Shown: positions 43,050 to 52,193, counted from the stretch's first letter. The stretch: 64,000 nucleotides of DNA from Planococcus sp. CP5-4_YE (GCF_019042655.1 NZ_JAHPZO010000009.1:1-64000), one strand, 5' to 3'. Notes: a model not told the origin generated them from the letters alone. A program made the numbers and translations.

Positions 43050-43715
43050 TTAAGCGTGTTCTGTGCTCTTTTTCGAGAAGGCGTGGATATCTGTGATGAC
43101 GTCTTTTAGGACATCGATCGATTTCAACGGGTCGCCAATAAAATCCATTCCATGGTTGACGTCTTTTAAGACCTGCGAGTCCAGCTGGCTGTTGCCTTGG
43201 AGCTCTTCCATCCGGTTGCGGTCGTAATAATGGTCTTTGTCGCCGATAAAGCTCAGCGCCGGATTCTCACAGTCTTTCATTGCTTCGAAGATGTCCTCAT
43301 GCTTGATGAGCGGCGTCAGCCAGACGGTTTTCGCGCCTGTGAATTTCTTGCGCGCAAGTTCGTTTGCGAGCGCAATCGTGCCGAGCGATTTGGCGACGAG
43401 GAAGAACTTTTCGTAGATGCTGCCTTTTAATACTTGGTCGATGACTTGCTTGGCATCTTGTTTGACCGCTTCTTCGATTTCCGTCATCGTGTAGTCGTCA
43501 TAGAGCGGATTATCGTAATCGTAATTGATGCGCAGGATGTCGTATTCCTGTTCCGCGAGCAGCCGCTCCGTGTAATGGAATAACGGGCTTTTCGCTGTAT
43601 AGCCGATGCCCGGCAGGAAAATCGCGAGTTTTCTCGTTTGGTCTTGGTTGAGGACAAGGCTGTAGTTGACCGCTTGGCCTTTATCCGTTTTGATGGTGCG
43701 GTTGATCGTTTTCAT
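43050..43715 (-). CDS. Alpha/beta-hydrolase-fold protein
   Basis: A 221-residue protein with the order expected of an alpha/beta hydrolase: FLPGIGYTAKSP (oxyanion loop), FLVAKSLGTIALANELA with nucleophile elbow A-K-S-L-G (Ser near residue 113), SFIGDKDHYYD (acid) and VNHGMDF (His). The elbow has Ala in place of the first Gly of GxSxG. The substrate is unknown. I chose the ATG at 43715 behind AAAGGAGTGG. Confidence 0.8.
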   Translation of the reverse strand: MKTINRTIKTDKGQAVNYSLVLNQDQTRKLAIFLPGIGYTAKSPLFHYTERLLAEQEYDILRINYDYDNPLYDDYTMTEIEEAVKQDAKQVIDQVLKGSIYEKFFLVAKSLGTIALANELARKKFTGAKTVWLTPLIKHEDIFEAMKDCENPALSFIGDKDHYYDRNRMEELQGNSQLDSQVLKDVNHGMDFIGDPLKSIDVLKDVITDIHAFSKKSTEHA

Positions 43716-43854
43716 TGGTTCCACTCCTTTCCTATAGTATAAAGTCTTTCCAGTTAATTGCATGTAAATTTTTCAAAGAATTCGAAAACTTCATGAGGAG
43801 TCGTTTTTCTATTCTGTTATAATATCCATATCATCACTATTGGAGGCGGTTCTC

Positions 43855-44109
43855 ATGTGGAAAGGCATTCGCTGGACTGCGTTTTCTGTCCTTATGGCCA
43901 TCAGCATCCTATTTGCCGTCAAAGGCGTTCAAGTGTGGCTGATGCGCCATGCCACAGAACCGGTCGCGATCCAGTTTTATTTCTTTGAAATCGGCGAAGC
44001 GGTGCTGCCGGGCAATCTGGTGTCCTATGCCGTGGCGTTTTTCGTAGCGGCCTTCATTACCGCAGTTGCGGCGTTTGCGTTCATTGCAAGGCGGCTATTC
44101 GGTTTTTAA
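43855..44109 (+). CDS. Small two-segment membrane protein
   Basis: An 84-residue protein with membrane segments at about 8-27 and 50-75. The ATG at 43855 lies eight bases after TTGGAGG, and a TATAAT box at 43818-43823 lies just upstream. It is 25 bases from the acetyltransferase gene, so they may share a transcript. No family recognised. Confidence 0.6.
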   Translation: MWKGIRWTAFSVLMAISILFAVKGVQVWLMRHATEPVAIQFYFFEIGEAVLPGNLVSYAVAFFVAAFITAVAAFAFIARRLFGF

Positions 44110-44134
44110 TTCAATCGGGAAAGAGGGAATTTAA

Positions 44135-44689
44135 ATGCACACAGAAAAAGATAAAATGCTCGCAGGCGCACTTTACCGGGCGGATGATCCGGTACTCGTG
44201 CGTGAGCGCGTCAATGCAAAGCGGCTATTGCGCTTGTTCAATAAATCGATGGAAACCGATGGCCAGGAACGTAAGCGCTTCATGAGCCAATTGCTCGGAT
44301 CGAGCGGCGACCGTTTGTATATCGAGCCGAACTTCCGCTGTGATTACGGCTACAACATCCACGTCGGCCACAATTTCTTCGCCAATTTCGATTGTGTCTT
44401 CCTCGACGTCTGCGACATTCGCATCGGCGATAACTGCCTAGTCGGACCGGGTGTCCATATCTATACAGCGACTCACCCGCTTGATATCGAACAGCGTTTG
44501 AGCGGCGTCGAGTCAGGCAAAGCAGTGCGCATCGGCGATAATGTCTGGATCGGTGGCCGCGCTGTCATCAACCCGGGTGTCACGATCGGTGACAATGCCG
44601 TCATCGCTTCCGGCGCAGTTGTCGTGAAAGACGTACCGGCGAATACGGTCGTCGGCGGCAATCCGGCAGTTGTCATCAAAACCGTCTAG
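44135..44689 (+). CDS. maa: Maltose O-acetyltransferase-type sugar acetyltransferase
   Basis: A 184-residue left-handed beta-helix acetyltransferase. The N-terminal Mac domain ([20 protein letters not shown]) acts in acceptor binding. Hexapeptide repeats follow ([20 protein letters not shown] with the catalytic His, [29 protein letters not shown]). It transfers acetyl from acetyl-CoA to sugars such as maltose or glucose; the true substrate is not known. RBS AAGAGGGAA. A terminator follows. Confidence 0.88.
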   Translation: MHTEKDKMLAGALYRADDPVLVRERVNAKRLLRLFNKSMETDGQERKRFMSQLLGSSGDRLYIEPNFRCDYGYNIHVGHNFFANFDCVFLDVCDIRIGDNCLVGPGVHIYTATHPLDIEQRLSGVESGKAVRIGDNVWIGGRAVINPGVTIGDNAVIASGAVVVKDVPANTVVGGNPAVVIKTV

Positions 44690-44712
44690 GCAGCATCATT
44701 CTGACAAGCATA

Positions 44713-44754
44713 AAAAACGCAGAACCTCTCAAGAAGAGAAAGTTCTGCGTTTTT
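44713..44754 (+). terminator. Terminator of the acetyltransferase gene
   Basis: AAAAACGCAGAAC (44713-44725) and GTTCTGCGTTTTT (44742-44754) with an inner CTCT/AGAG helix. Confidence 0.88.
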
Positions 44755-44864
44755 ATTGATTTCAAATAAAGCACTTCCTGTTTTGGTTGTTTAACGCCTT
44801 GTGTGACAGGCAATAGGGAAATAAAGGCTTGCTCAAAAAGCAGGCAGGTTTGGAGGAAGAGTGT

Positions 44865-45947
44865 ATGCCGAAAACAAAATGGTTTCTATTTTTATACAGC
44901 GTCGTTCTCATATTGATCATCATATATTTGGCTGCCCGCATGCCATTTCTGCTTTATCCTTTCCGCGTCATCTTCTCAACCATTGCCCCGACGATTGTTG
45001 TCGGCGGTATTCTCTACTATATTTTCCGTCCGCTTGTCAGCCTGTTGGAAAAACGTATGGGACACGTAACAGCTATTCTGTCGATCTTTGCGCTCTTCAC
45101 AATTATCATCTTCTTTCTCGGCACCTGGCTTGGACCGATACTGACGAATCAAATAATGGCACTGATCAATAACTTCCCGCTTATCGCCGCAAGGGTCCAG
45201 CAATGGGTCAACACCGCGCTAGAAAGCGAATGGTGGCGCTACATCGAAGAGCAGGAAGTCATGCCAGGACTTCAGCCATCCACTTTGATGGATAATTTCC
45301 TCAACACTTCTGCCGGCTTGGGGGCCAACCTCATGGACTTTCTCGCCAGTGTCCTGAGCATCGTCTCCAAGCTAGTCATTGTCCCGTTTATACTGTTTTT
45401 CCTGTTGAAAGATGGCGAACACCTGCCGGACCACTTTCTGAAAGTGCTTCCCCAAGATTCACGCGAGGACGGACGGAAAATTTTGCAGGATATGGATGAG
45501 AACTTGAGTGCTTATATTCAGGGACAGGCAATAGTCAGTTTGTTCGTGGGCGTGCTGAGCCTCATTGCTTACATGCTCCTTGATTTGCAATACGCCGTTA
45601 TACTGGCGCTCGTCTCCTTGTTCACCAATCTGATCCCATTTCTCGGGCCATTCATTGGCGCTGTGCCGGTACTCGTTGTGGCATTTTTACAGGAACCAGT
45701 TCTGGCGCTTTGGACAGCAATTGCCATTCTGGTGATTCAGCAATTGGAGAGCAATCTCATTTCTCCGAACGTCATGGGCCATAAGCTTGCCGTCCATCCA
45801 GTGACGATCATTTTTCTGCTGTACATCGGTGCGAGCTTTGCTGGAATTATCGGCATGATCCTGGTCATCCCCGTTTACGCTGTAGGCAAAGCCATCGTAC
45901 AGAATATTTACCGGTTGATCCGCTTGAAATTCCCGGCTTTGCGCTGA
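44865..45947 (+). CDS. AI-2E family transporter (PerM/YdiK-like)
   Basis: A 360-residue membrane protein with seven to eight hydrophobic segments in the AI-2E pattern: two N-terminal helices, a soluble stretch (residues ~90-140, PLIAARVQQWVNTALESEWW), then VIVPFILFFLLKDGEHLPD, NLIPFLGPFIGAVP and QQLESNLISPNVMGH, which are the family signatures. Members export small molecules, peptides or ions such as sodium; few are characterised. The ATG at 44865 lies eight bases after GGAGGA. Confidence 0.88.
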   Translation: MPKTKWFLFLYSVVLILIIIYLAARMPFLLYPFRVIFSTIAPTIVVGGILYYIFRPLVSLLEKRMGHVTAILSIFALFTIIIFFLGTWLGPILTNQIMALINNFPLIAARVQQWVNTALESEWWRYIEEQEVMPGLQPSTLMDNFLNTSAGLGANLMDFLASVLSIVSKLVIVPFILFFLLKDGEHLPDHFLKVLPQDSREDGRKILQDMDENLSAYIQGQAIVSLFVGVLSLIAYMLLDLQYAVILALVSLFTNLIPFLGPFIGAVPVLVVAFLQEPVLALWTAIAILVIQQLESNLISPNVMGHKLAVHPVTIIFLLYIGASFAGIIGMILVIPVYAVGKAIVQNIYRLIRLKFPALR

Positions 45948-45980
45948 AACAAGCACGTTTTGAAAAGCCCGAGAGTCGGC

Positions 45981-46466
45981 TTATTCTTGACCTTTTACCA
46001 TCTGCTCGTGCTTTAATAGCCATTCCTTGCGAGTCAAGTTGCCCGCATACCCGGTCAATTTGCCGTTCGATCCGATGATGCGGTGGCATGGGATGATGAT
46101 GCTGATTTTGTTTTTGCTATTGGCATTCCCTACCGCCCGGACGGATTTCTCGTTGCCGACGGTCCGTGCGATATCGCGGTACGAGGCGGTTTCCCCGTAA
46201 GGAATGCCAGGCAAAGCCGCCCATACTTTTTGCTGGAATTCGGTGCCGGATGAAATGCAGGGCACGGTGAATTCCGTTCGTTGTCCTTTGAAATATTCAT
46301 CCAATTCCTGTAAAGCGTCTTTCAACACTTGAGGCGTGTCCGGTTGCACCGCATGCAGCAGCTGCTCCCGTTCGCTGAAGTAAAGCGACACGACGTCTTG
46401 TTCAGTCGCGGTGATTTCGACGACGCCGATGGGCGATAGATAATCCACTTGATGCAGTTCATTCAT
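45981..46466 (-). CDS. ogt: Methylated-DNA-[protein]-cysteine S-methyltransferase
   Basis: A 161-residue O6-alkylguanine-DNA alkyltransferase. The acceptor Cys is in IIIPCHRIIG, preceded by the NPxxxxxPCHR-like stretch SKNKISIIIPC, and the helix-turn-helix and Asn hinge (VRAVGNANSKN) are present. It removes alkyl groups from O6-guanine in a suicide reaction (AdaB/Ogt). The ATG at 46466 follows GGAGGGTG and overlaps the alkA stop by four bases. It is the last gene of the adaA-alkA-ogt operon. Confidence 0.92.
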   Translation of the reverse strand: MNELHQVDYLSPIGVVEITATEQDVVSLYFSEREQLLHAVQPDTPQVLKDALQELDEYFKGQRTEFTVPCISSGTEFQQKVWAALPGIPYGETASYRDIARTVGNEKSVRAVGNANSKNKISIIIPCHRIIGSNGKLTGYAGNLTRKEWLLKHEQMVKGQE

Positions 46467-47365
46467 AATAACACCCTCCATAAATAAAATGTCGCGTACG
46501 CTTGCCAGCCTGTCCAGTTTTTTGCAAAGCCTTCGATTTCGGCAATCGTCGGTTTGCGGCCCATTCCTAATTGCTCCTTCAAGGCGTTGTGCAGCCCAAC
46601 GTCGGATATCGGAAACGCGGAATTAAAGCGCAGGCATTTCATCATGACGTAATGCGCGGACCATGGCCCGACGCCGCGTATCGCCACTAACTGTTTTTCT
46701 ACTTGCTGTTCGGTTTTGCTGACGAGCTCTTCTTTTACGAGATGCCCGTTCGCAAGTTCGCGGGCGATGCCGATGATGTATTCCGCTTTTCTTCCTGAAA
46801 ATTGCAGCTCTCTTAATTGCCCCACTTCCAGCGACGCGATTGTGCCGGCGGATGGAAAGGTCCAATATTCGACTTCGCCGACTTTGGTTGAACTGCCGAA
46901 GTTTTCGATCAAGCGCCTTTTCAAGGTATAGGCGAAAGTCAAATTGATCTGCTGGCCGGTGATGGCCCAGGCAAACGCTTCAAATAAATCCGGCATGCCC
47001 ATTATTCTAAGCCCTGCGTGCTGCTCCACCACTTCGCGAAGAACCGGGTCACTTGCCGCCATTGCGTAAAAAGGCTGCAAGTCGGTTTCCAAGTCGAACC
47101 AATCCATCACATACCACATAACGGCTTGCTTTCCTTGTTCAGATGGCGAACGATGCAGAAATTCGATGTGCAACGCGCTGCCGGAATAGCTCAATTCGAA
47201 TAAAACGAGCTCCCCTTCTGCATTCAATAGCTTAGTGATACGCTCACCTGAAATCGTATGCAATAGTTCTTGGTCGGAGCGGCCGAGAATGGCCAAGCAT
47301 TCGGTGAAATTAAACTCTTTCGGCGTGGGAATTTCCAGCCCTTGTGTTTTCGTTTCGCTATCCAT
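46463..47365 (-). CDS. alkA: DNA-3-methyladenine glycosylase II (AlkA-like)
   Basis: A 300-residue helix-hairpin-helix glycosylase that excises alkylated purines. The helix-hairpin-helix is LVAIRGVGPWSAHYVMMKCL (about residues 230-250), followed by the catalytic Asp in FPISDVGLHN. The N-terminal part matches the AlkA beta domain. It overlaps adaA by eight bases at its start and ogt by four at its end, so repair functions are expressed together, presumably activated by methylated AdaA. Confidence 0.9.
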   Translation of the reverse strand: MDSETKTQGLEIPTPKEFNFTECLAILGRSDQELLHTISGERITKLLNAEGELVLFELSYSGSALHIEFLHRSPSEQGKQAVMWYVMDWFDLETDLQPFYAMAASDPVLREVVEQHAGLRIMGMPDLFEAFAWAITGQQINLTFAYTLKRRLIENFGSSTKVGEVEYWTFPSAGTIASLEVGQLRELQFSGRKAEYIIGIARELANGHLVKEELVSKTEQQVEKQLVAIRGVGPWSAHYVMMKCLRFNSAFPISDVGLHNALKEQLGMGRKPTIAEIEGFAKNWTGWQAYATFYLWRVLL

Positions 47366-47933
47366 TCTGCAGCTCTCCTTTCTCTTTCCGGTATTGGCCT
47401 GGTGATAATTCTTTCAACTCCCGGAACACTTTATAGAAATGAGATGTGCTTTGAAAACCAATCTCGAGACAAATCTCCAAATTCTTTTTATCGGTATTCG
47501 CCAGTAAATGAGCCGCTTTGTCGATGCGGATTTTCTCCAAATAAGAACGCGGCGTTTCGCCCGTTTCCTGTTTGAACAAACGGTCCACATACGATGGGCT
47601 CATGCCGACATGGGCGGCCACTTCTTCCAACCCAATTTTCTGTTGGTAATGATTGGTCAAAAAGGTAATGACTTGCTTGGTGAATTCGACATAAGGCGAA
47701 TGGTCAATTTCGGGTTGGCATCTTTTGCATGCCCGAAATCCACGAGTCTCCGCTTCTTCAATCGAGAAACAGAATTCCACATTCTTCTTTTTCGGCTTGC
47801 GCGATCGGCACGAGGGGCGGCAATAGATTTTTGTCGTCTTGACGCATGTGAAAAACAAGCCGTCGTATTTTCTATCGCAATCCAGGATCTTTTCCCACAT
47901 TTCATCGAATGTGAACTTCGCTTGAACCTCCAT
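47358..47933 (-). CDS. adaA: Methylphosphotriester-DNA methyltransferase / transcription activator AdaA
   Basis: A 191-residue sensor of alkylation damage. Residues 30-72 form the zinc-binding Ada domain with Cys38, Cys42, Cys69 and Cys72 (IYCRPSC and ACKRC) at the same positions as in Escherichia coli Ada; Cys38 is the expected methyl acceptor. The C-terminal ~100 residues form an AraC-type DNA-binding domain (IGLEEVAAHVGMSPSYVDRL, IGFQSTSHFYKVFREL). Methylation of the zinc site turns it into an activator of its own operon. It is the first gene of adaA-alkA-ogt. Confidence 0.93.
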   Translation of the reverse strand: MEVQAKFTFDEMWEKILDCDRKYDGLFFTCVKTTKIYCRPSCRSRKPKKKNVEFCFSIEEAETRGFRACKRCQPEIDHSPYVEFTKQVITFLTNHYQQKIGLEEVAAHVGMSPSYVDRLFKQETGETPRSYLEKIRIDKAAHLLANTDKKNLEICLEIGFQSTSHFYKVFRELKELSPGQYRKEKGELQNG

Positions 47934-48048
47934 AGCTGCCCCCCTCTCTTATATCTATTTTATCTCTTCTCATTTTATCATTACAGTTTCCAGCATTCGT
48001 CCTCTATTTTGCACTTATGGTCTCCTGCACTGCCTATTCAAAAGCTTG

Positions 48049-48112
48049 TTGACATCCGCTCTTCCCATACTATAAAATTGAGTTAACTTAACTTATAAAT
48101 AAGTTAACTCAA
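48049..48112 (+). promoter_or_regulatory. bioY promoter with BirA-like operator
   Basis: TTGACA (48049-48054) and TATAAA (48071-48076) are 16 bases apart. Immediately after, TTGAGTTAACTTA (48078-48090) and TAAGTTAACTCAA (48100-48112) form a 13-bp inverted repeat with a 9-base centre, so that two GTTAAC cores lie 15 bases apart as in Bacillus BirA operators. Biotin-bound BirA should block transcription here. Confidence 0.85.
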
Positions 48113-48127
48113 AAGGAGCGTACTCAC

Positions 48128-48706
48128 ATGACACAATCTAACCAAAAACTGCGGATGATGATCGTGACTGCATTGTTTGCGGCCATTATCGGCATTCTCG
48201 CACAAGTCACCATCCCCCTCCCGCTCGTGCCGATTACCGGGCAAACCTTGGCGATCGGGCTGGCCGCCACGATTTTAGGGGCACGCTATGGAACCTTATC
48301 TATTTTGGTTTACTTGGCAATCGGTGCTGCCGGAATCCCGGTATTTGCGCAAATGTCCGGCGGCTTGGGCAGTTTGTTCGGGCCGACGGGCGGGTATTTA
48401 TTCGGATTCATCCCGACCGCTTTCGTCATCGGTTATTATCTGGAGAAAAGAGGATTTACGTTCATGAATGCGGTCATCGCCAACATCCTCGGCATGTTCG
48501 TCGCTCTCGGCTTCGGGACGGTTTGGCTGAAACTCTTCGCGGAACTTTCCTGGACCGGCGCCTTTATGGGCGGGTTCGCGCCGTTCATTCTCGTTGGCGT
48601 CATCAAAGCCGTGCTCGCTGCGTGGATTGGCATTCAGGTAAGGAACCGTTTGGCCTCGGCTAAGTTGTTGCAGGGGTTGGAAGCACGTAATCATTCTTCT
48701 TTATGA
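48128..48706 (+). CDS. bioY: Biotin transporter BioY
   Basis: A 192-residue ECF-type S component with six membrane segments. The family motifs LVPITGQTLAIGLAA and GGLGSLFGPTGGYLFGF are present. BioY binds biotin and imports it, alone or with the EcfA/EcfT module encoded elsewhere. RBS AAAGGAG. The BirA-like operator directly upstream indicates biotin repression, and no biotin biosynthesis gene is adjacent. Confidence 0.94.
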   Translation: MTQSNQKLRMMIVTALFAAIIGILAQVTIPLPLVPITGQTLAIGLAATILGARYGTLSILVYLAIGAAGIPVFAQMSGGLGSLFGPTGGYLFGFIPTAFVIGYYLEKRGFTFMNAVIANILGMFVALGFGTVWLKLFAELSWTGAFMGGFAPFILVGVIKAVLAAWIGIQVRNRLASAKLLQGLEARNHSSL

Positions 48707-48733
48707 ACAGTAGGCTATCTGTAAAATAAAAGA

Positions 48734-48770
48734 GAGGGTCAAAACCGTTAAACGGTTTTGACCCTCCTTT
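48734..48770 (+). terminator. Terminator of bioY
   Basis: GAGGGTCAAAACCGTT (48734-48749) pairs perfectly with 48751-48766, followed by a short T run. Confidence 0.8.
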
Positions 48771-48874
48771 CGTTCGAACTACGAGCACGCACGCCTGCTA
48801 CCGGTAAAAGCTCTCGACAACTGCCGATATACCGGACCATAGGGCTTTTTCAATTCCTGATCGCCACAAGCTTT

Positions 48875-49840
48875 TCAGGAATCAATAACAGTTATAACTA
48901 CATTTCCACGCTTATGCCCTGTTTCCACGTACCGATGGGCTTCAGCAACTCGATCTAAGGGATAACTTCGATCGATGACGGATTTGAGCTTTCCGGCTTC
49001 AATCAATTCATTCAAAAAAAGCAAATCTTCCTTGTGCATAGGCGCTAATCCGCTGATCAATTTCTTGCCGTCTCTGATAGAAGTTGAAAACATCTGCGCA
49101 AATTGAGGCACTCCTGCGACTGTCGCTAAATAAACCCCTTTTTCGGTCATGATGCGTTTGCATTGGGCGAAGGAAGTTTTCCCTACCGTATCAAAGATCA
49201 GGTCATAGCATTTAGTTGAATCGGTAAAATCCTCCAGAGTGTAATCGATTGCGTAATCAGCCCCTAATGACTTGACCAATTCAATATTTTTGCCACTGCA
49301 CACCGCTGTAACTTCTGCGCCAAAAATTTCAGCTAATTGGACCGCATAAGTGCCCACACAGCCCGACGCACCGTAGATCAACACTTTTTGCCCTTTCTGG
49401 ATACGCCCCTTATCCCGCAGGAAAAACAAAGCGGTGGTGGCACCAAAAGGAACAGAGGCCGCTTCTTCAAATGTCATGTTCCCCGGTTTGATGGCAATTG
49501 CGCCTTTTTCCTTGATGCATACGTACTCGGCATTCGCGCCGAGTTTTGTATTTGTTCCGCACACTACCAAATCCCCTTTTTTGAATGACTTAACGTTGCC
49601 CCCTATCTCTTCGACTTCTCCGGAAAGTTCAGAACCCAGTATCCCGATTTTTGGTTTTTTCAACCCATAGAACAGCCTGACAGCAAATGGATCCGCCCCT
49701 CGCACTTTGCAGTCTCCAGAAGTAACTGTTGTTGCATGAACCTTGATCAATATTTCATCTTCTTTCGGGCTCGGTTTCTTCACTTCTTTCAGAACCATGA
49801 CTTCCGGCGGCCCATAGGTTTCGTGGACGCTAGCTTTCAT
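48875..49840 (-). CDS. NAD(P)-dependent alcohol dehydrogenase / quinone oxidoreductase (MDR family)
   Basis: A 321-residue medium-chain dehydrogenase without the structural zinc cysteine cluster. GroES-like N-domain (MKASVHETYGPPEVMVLKEV; GSELSGEVEEIG), then the Rossmann motif IYGASGCVGTYAVQLAEIFG near residue 155, and DLIFDTVGK. Relatives reduce quinones or other carbonyls with NADPH; substrate not known. The ATG lies eight bases after AAGGAGG. Confidence 0.87.
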   Translation of the reverse strand: MKASVHETYGPPEVMVLKEVKKPSPKEDEILIKVHATTVTSGDCKVRGADPFAVRLFYGLKKPKIGILGSELSGEVEEIGGNVKSFKKGDLVVCGTNTKLGANAEYVCIKEKGAIAIKPGNMTFEEAASVPFGATTALFFLRDKGRIQKGQKVLIYGASGCVGTYAVQLAEIFGAEVTAVCSGKNIELVKSLGADYAIDYTLEDFTDSTKCYDLIFDTVGKTSFAQCKRIMTEKGVYLATVAGVPQFAQMFSTSIRDGKKLISGLAPMHKEDLLFLNELIEAGKLKSVIDRSYPLDRVAEAHRYVETGHKRGNVVITVIDS

Positions 49841-50162
49841 CGGCGAACGCCTCCTTCCTCGATTAGCTTCAGGTGTCTTATTTCAGGTATTTTCTTGTCT
49901 CTTCTTAATAGCTAAACAGAATCATCCTCTTACCCATAGCCGCTACGGCTTTTCCAGAGATGATAAGTCCTTTTATAAAAAATCAGAATTTTACGATAAA
50001 GTTAATTAAACATTATACTTTTTACTTGCTTTTAGCAATTTTAATCCACTACACGGTTTTTTGTCCTGCAACTCTGGGGACTGACAACGAACCGGCATGC
50101 CACCTCCCTTTTTCACCCAGCCCATTTCTTCGCTTGGATTTAGAAAGAATCCCTTATTTTTC

Positions 50163-50189
50163 GTTTGAGCAGAGAGTCCAAAAGGGTAT
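50163..50189 (+). promoter_or_regulatory. Likely sigma-B promoter of the SDR gene
   Basis: GTTTGA (50163-50168) and GGGTAT (50184-50189) are 15 bases apart, a close match to the general-stress sigma-B pattern, 57 bases before the gene. The remainder of the gap 49841-50162 shows no feature I can support. Confidence 0.55.
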
Positions 50190-50246
50190 GCATTGGAAGT
50201 ATAAGTAAAAGACAGTAGCAATAAAAAATCCGAGGAGGAATTTAGA

Positions 50247-51098
50247 ATGGCAAACGAAAAAATACTAATTACCGGTGCTGGCACTGGATTCGGCAAAAAT
50301 ATTGCATTCAGCTTAGCGGAAAAAGGCAAATCCGTCATCGCGGGTGTTGAAATCATTTCCCAGGTTTCTGCTTTGGAGCAGGAAGCGAAAGAGCGTGGCG
50401 TATCGATGCAAATCGAGAAATTGGATGTCACGAACCCGAAAGACCGCGAAAAAGCATGGACATGGGACATCGATGTCTTGGTGAACAATGCGGCAGTGTC
50501 TGAAGGTGGATCGCTTGTCGATATCCCTGAAGAAAACTTGCGCCACCAATTCGAGGTCAACCTCTTTGGGCCGACCTTATTGACGAAAGGATTTGCGCGC
50601 CAAATGGTCGAAAAGAAATCCGGCCGTATCGTCTTCGTCTCTTCTGTATCCGGCTTAATGGCAGATCCGTTGATGGGGCCATATTGCGGAACGAAACACG
50701 CAACTGAAGCTTTCGCGGATGCCTTGAGCAAAGAGCTGCAGGAATTCAATGTGGAAGTGGCAACCATCAACCCTGGGCCATATTTGACTGGCTTTAATGA
50801 CCGCGAGTTTGAAACATGGAAAAACTGGCAGTCCGATTCAGAAAACACGGTCTTCGACTATGAAAAGGCCGCTTTCCCTTACGAACAATTCGATCCGAAA
50901 GAAGTCACTGAACCATCGGTCAAAGTAATCCTTGGGGAAACGAATCAATACCGCAACGTCATTCCGGAAAAAATGATTCCACAAGTCAAGGAACGCATGG
51001 AAGGCATGTGGAGCAAAACGACCAACGAAGGATTGGGCGAGCGCAACGAAACCGTTCAAAAATCCTACGAGATCGAACCAGGCACTCCAGCTGAATAA
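50247..51098 (+). CDS. Short-chain dehydrogenase/reductase
   Basis: A 283-residue classical SDR. TGAGTGFGKNIAF (cofactor glycine motif, residues ~8-20), NNAAVSEGG, the catalytic Ser in FVSSVSGLMADPLM, and Y-x-x-x-K in PYCGTKHATEAF are all present. The ~60-residue C-terminal extension (KERMEGMWSKTTNEG, ending PGTPAE) is beyond the usual 250. RBS GGAGGAA. The sigma-B-like promoter suggests a general stress protein. Substrate unknown. Confidence 0.88.
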   Translation: MANEKILITGAGTGFGKNIAFSLAEKGKSVIAGVEIISQVSALEQEAKERGVSMQIEKLDVTNPKDREKAWTWDIDVLVNNAAVSEGGSLVDIPEENLRHQFEVNLFGPTLLTKGFARQMVEKKSGRIVFVSSVSGLMADPLMGPYCGTKHATEAFADALSKELQEFNVEVATINPGPYLTGFNDREFETWKNWQSDSENTVFDYEKAAFPYEQFDPKEVTEPSVKVILGETNQYRNVIPEKMIPQVKERMEGMWSKTTNEGLGERNETVQKSYEIEPGTPAE

Positions 51099-51110
51099 TA
51101 TATAAATATG

Positions 51111-51142
51111 AAAAGCCCAGAGACATGATCTCTGGGCTTTTT
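51111..51142. terminator. Bidirectional terminator
   Basis: AAAAGCCCAGAGA and its complement around CATGA, between the convergent SDR and lipoprotein genes. Confidence 0.88.
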
Positions 51143-51155
51143 CCTGGGCAAATCT

Positions 51156-52193
51156 TTACTTCACCGCAAACGGGTACGTGATGCTTTCTTCTAAGGTTTC
51201 GTTTATTAAACGAAGTTGCTCTACCTCAAAGTCAAGGGCTGCCAATTGCATTGCAGTTTCGAAGACGATCAGGTCGGGTTCTGTGACTGTCTCTTCATCT
51301 GATGTGAAGCGGACTGTAGCCGTATCGTTTTCGAGTGAGGCGTCAACCACTTCCAATCCTTCCACCATGGCTGATGAGTAAGTGGCCCCTTCCTGGTCCG
51401 CTGTCTTCATCACTTCCACTGTTTCATGAAAGGACAAGGGTTCACCGTTTTCATCCGCCACTTGCTCTCCCACATCCACGCCAGCTAAGAAGTTGGTCTG
51501 CTCCAGCTCTTTGTCGTACATTGTATAGTAACCGCGCGAAATACCTCTTTCTTCTTCAACAATCAAGGGCTTGTCCACTAAGCGCTGAGCTACAATGACA
51601 TTTTCTTCGCCCTCGGGATTGGTAAACACAATTTCTTCAATGCCATAGAGATCACTGATTCCAAACAATGAACTATAGAAAAAAGTCGTTTGCGCAGAAG
51701 TTGTGGATAGTGCACTTCCATCCTCTTCCGTAAATTTCACGTTAAGCTTCGGCATATCAACAGTCAGCTCAGCATAAGATCCCAGAATTTCTAGTGTGGT
51801 AGGATCGTTTTCAATCAGAGATTGCATCAAGCTTTTTTCAGCTATGCCCTCCTCATCCTCGCCGCGTTCAATGTTGAATGCGGTAAGATAGCCGGTTTCT
51901 GTGACATATGAATATGTCTCGATGGAATAGGATGGACTCGCCTGAGTTTCTTCAAAGCCATCTGAAGCATCGTCATCTGTACTGTCACTCGAGTCATCCG
52001 ACGCTTCTTTATCCTCATTGTCTTGGCTATCTTCGTTACTTTCCTTTGCTTCTACTGTTTCTTCTACGTCAGGTGTTGTTTCACTTGGAGAATCTGAGTC
52101 CTCTGTGCTAGGCGATGGATTTTCAGTTTCTTGGCAGCTTGCGAGTAAAAATACGGCAAAAGTCATTCCAGCCAGTTTGCTTATATTGCTCAC
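51156..52193 (-). CDS. Lipoprotein with acidic linker, possible GerMN-like domain
   Basis: A 345-residue lipoprotein (lipobox LLASC near residue 20) with a very acidic Ser/Asp/Glu-rich linker (about 22-85) and a globular C-terminal part. The last ~90 residues (GLEVVDASLENDTATVRFTS, then FEVEQLRLINE) have a pattern that recalls GerMN domains, but the match is weak. Start GTG at 52193, eight bases after GGAGG; an ATG nearby is out of frame. Function unknown. Confidence 0.7.
   Translation of the reverse strand: MSNISKLAGMTFAVFLLASCQETENPSPSTEDSDSPSETTPDVEETVEAKESNEDSQDNEDKEASDDSSDSTDDDASDGFEETQASPSYSIETYSYVTETGYLTAFNIERGEDEEGIAEKSLMQSLIENDPTTLEILGSYAELTVDMPKLNVKFTEEDGSALSTTSAQTTFFYSSLFGISDLYGIEEIVFTNPEGEENVIVAQRLVDKPLIVEEERGISRGYYTMYDKELEQTNFLAGVDVGEQVADENGEPLSFHETVEVMKTADQEGATYSSAMVEGLEVVDASLENDTATVRFTSDEETVTEPDLIVFETAMQLAALDFEVEQLRLINETLEESITYPFAVK

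Noticed and set aside
44789..44815. Sigma-B promoter before the AI-2E gene
   Set aside because: GTTTAA is present but the only partner at the right spacing is GGCAAT, too far from GGGTAT.
50006..50848. 280-residue ORF on the minus strand
   Set aside because: Most of it is antisense to the well-supported SDR gene; it has no ribosome site and no recognisable domain.
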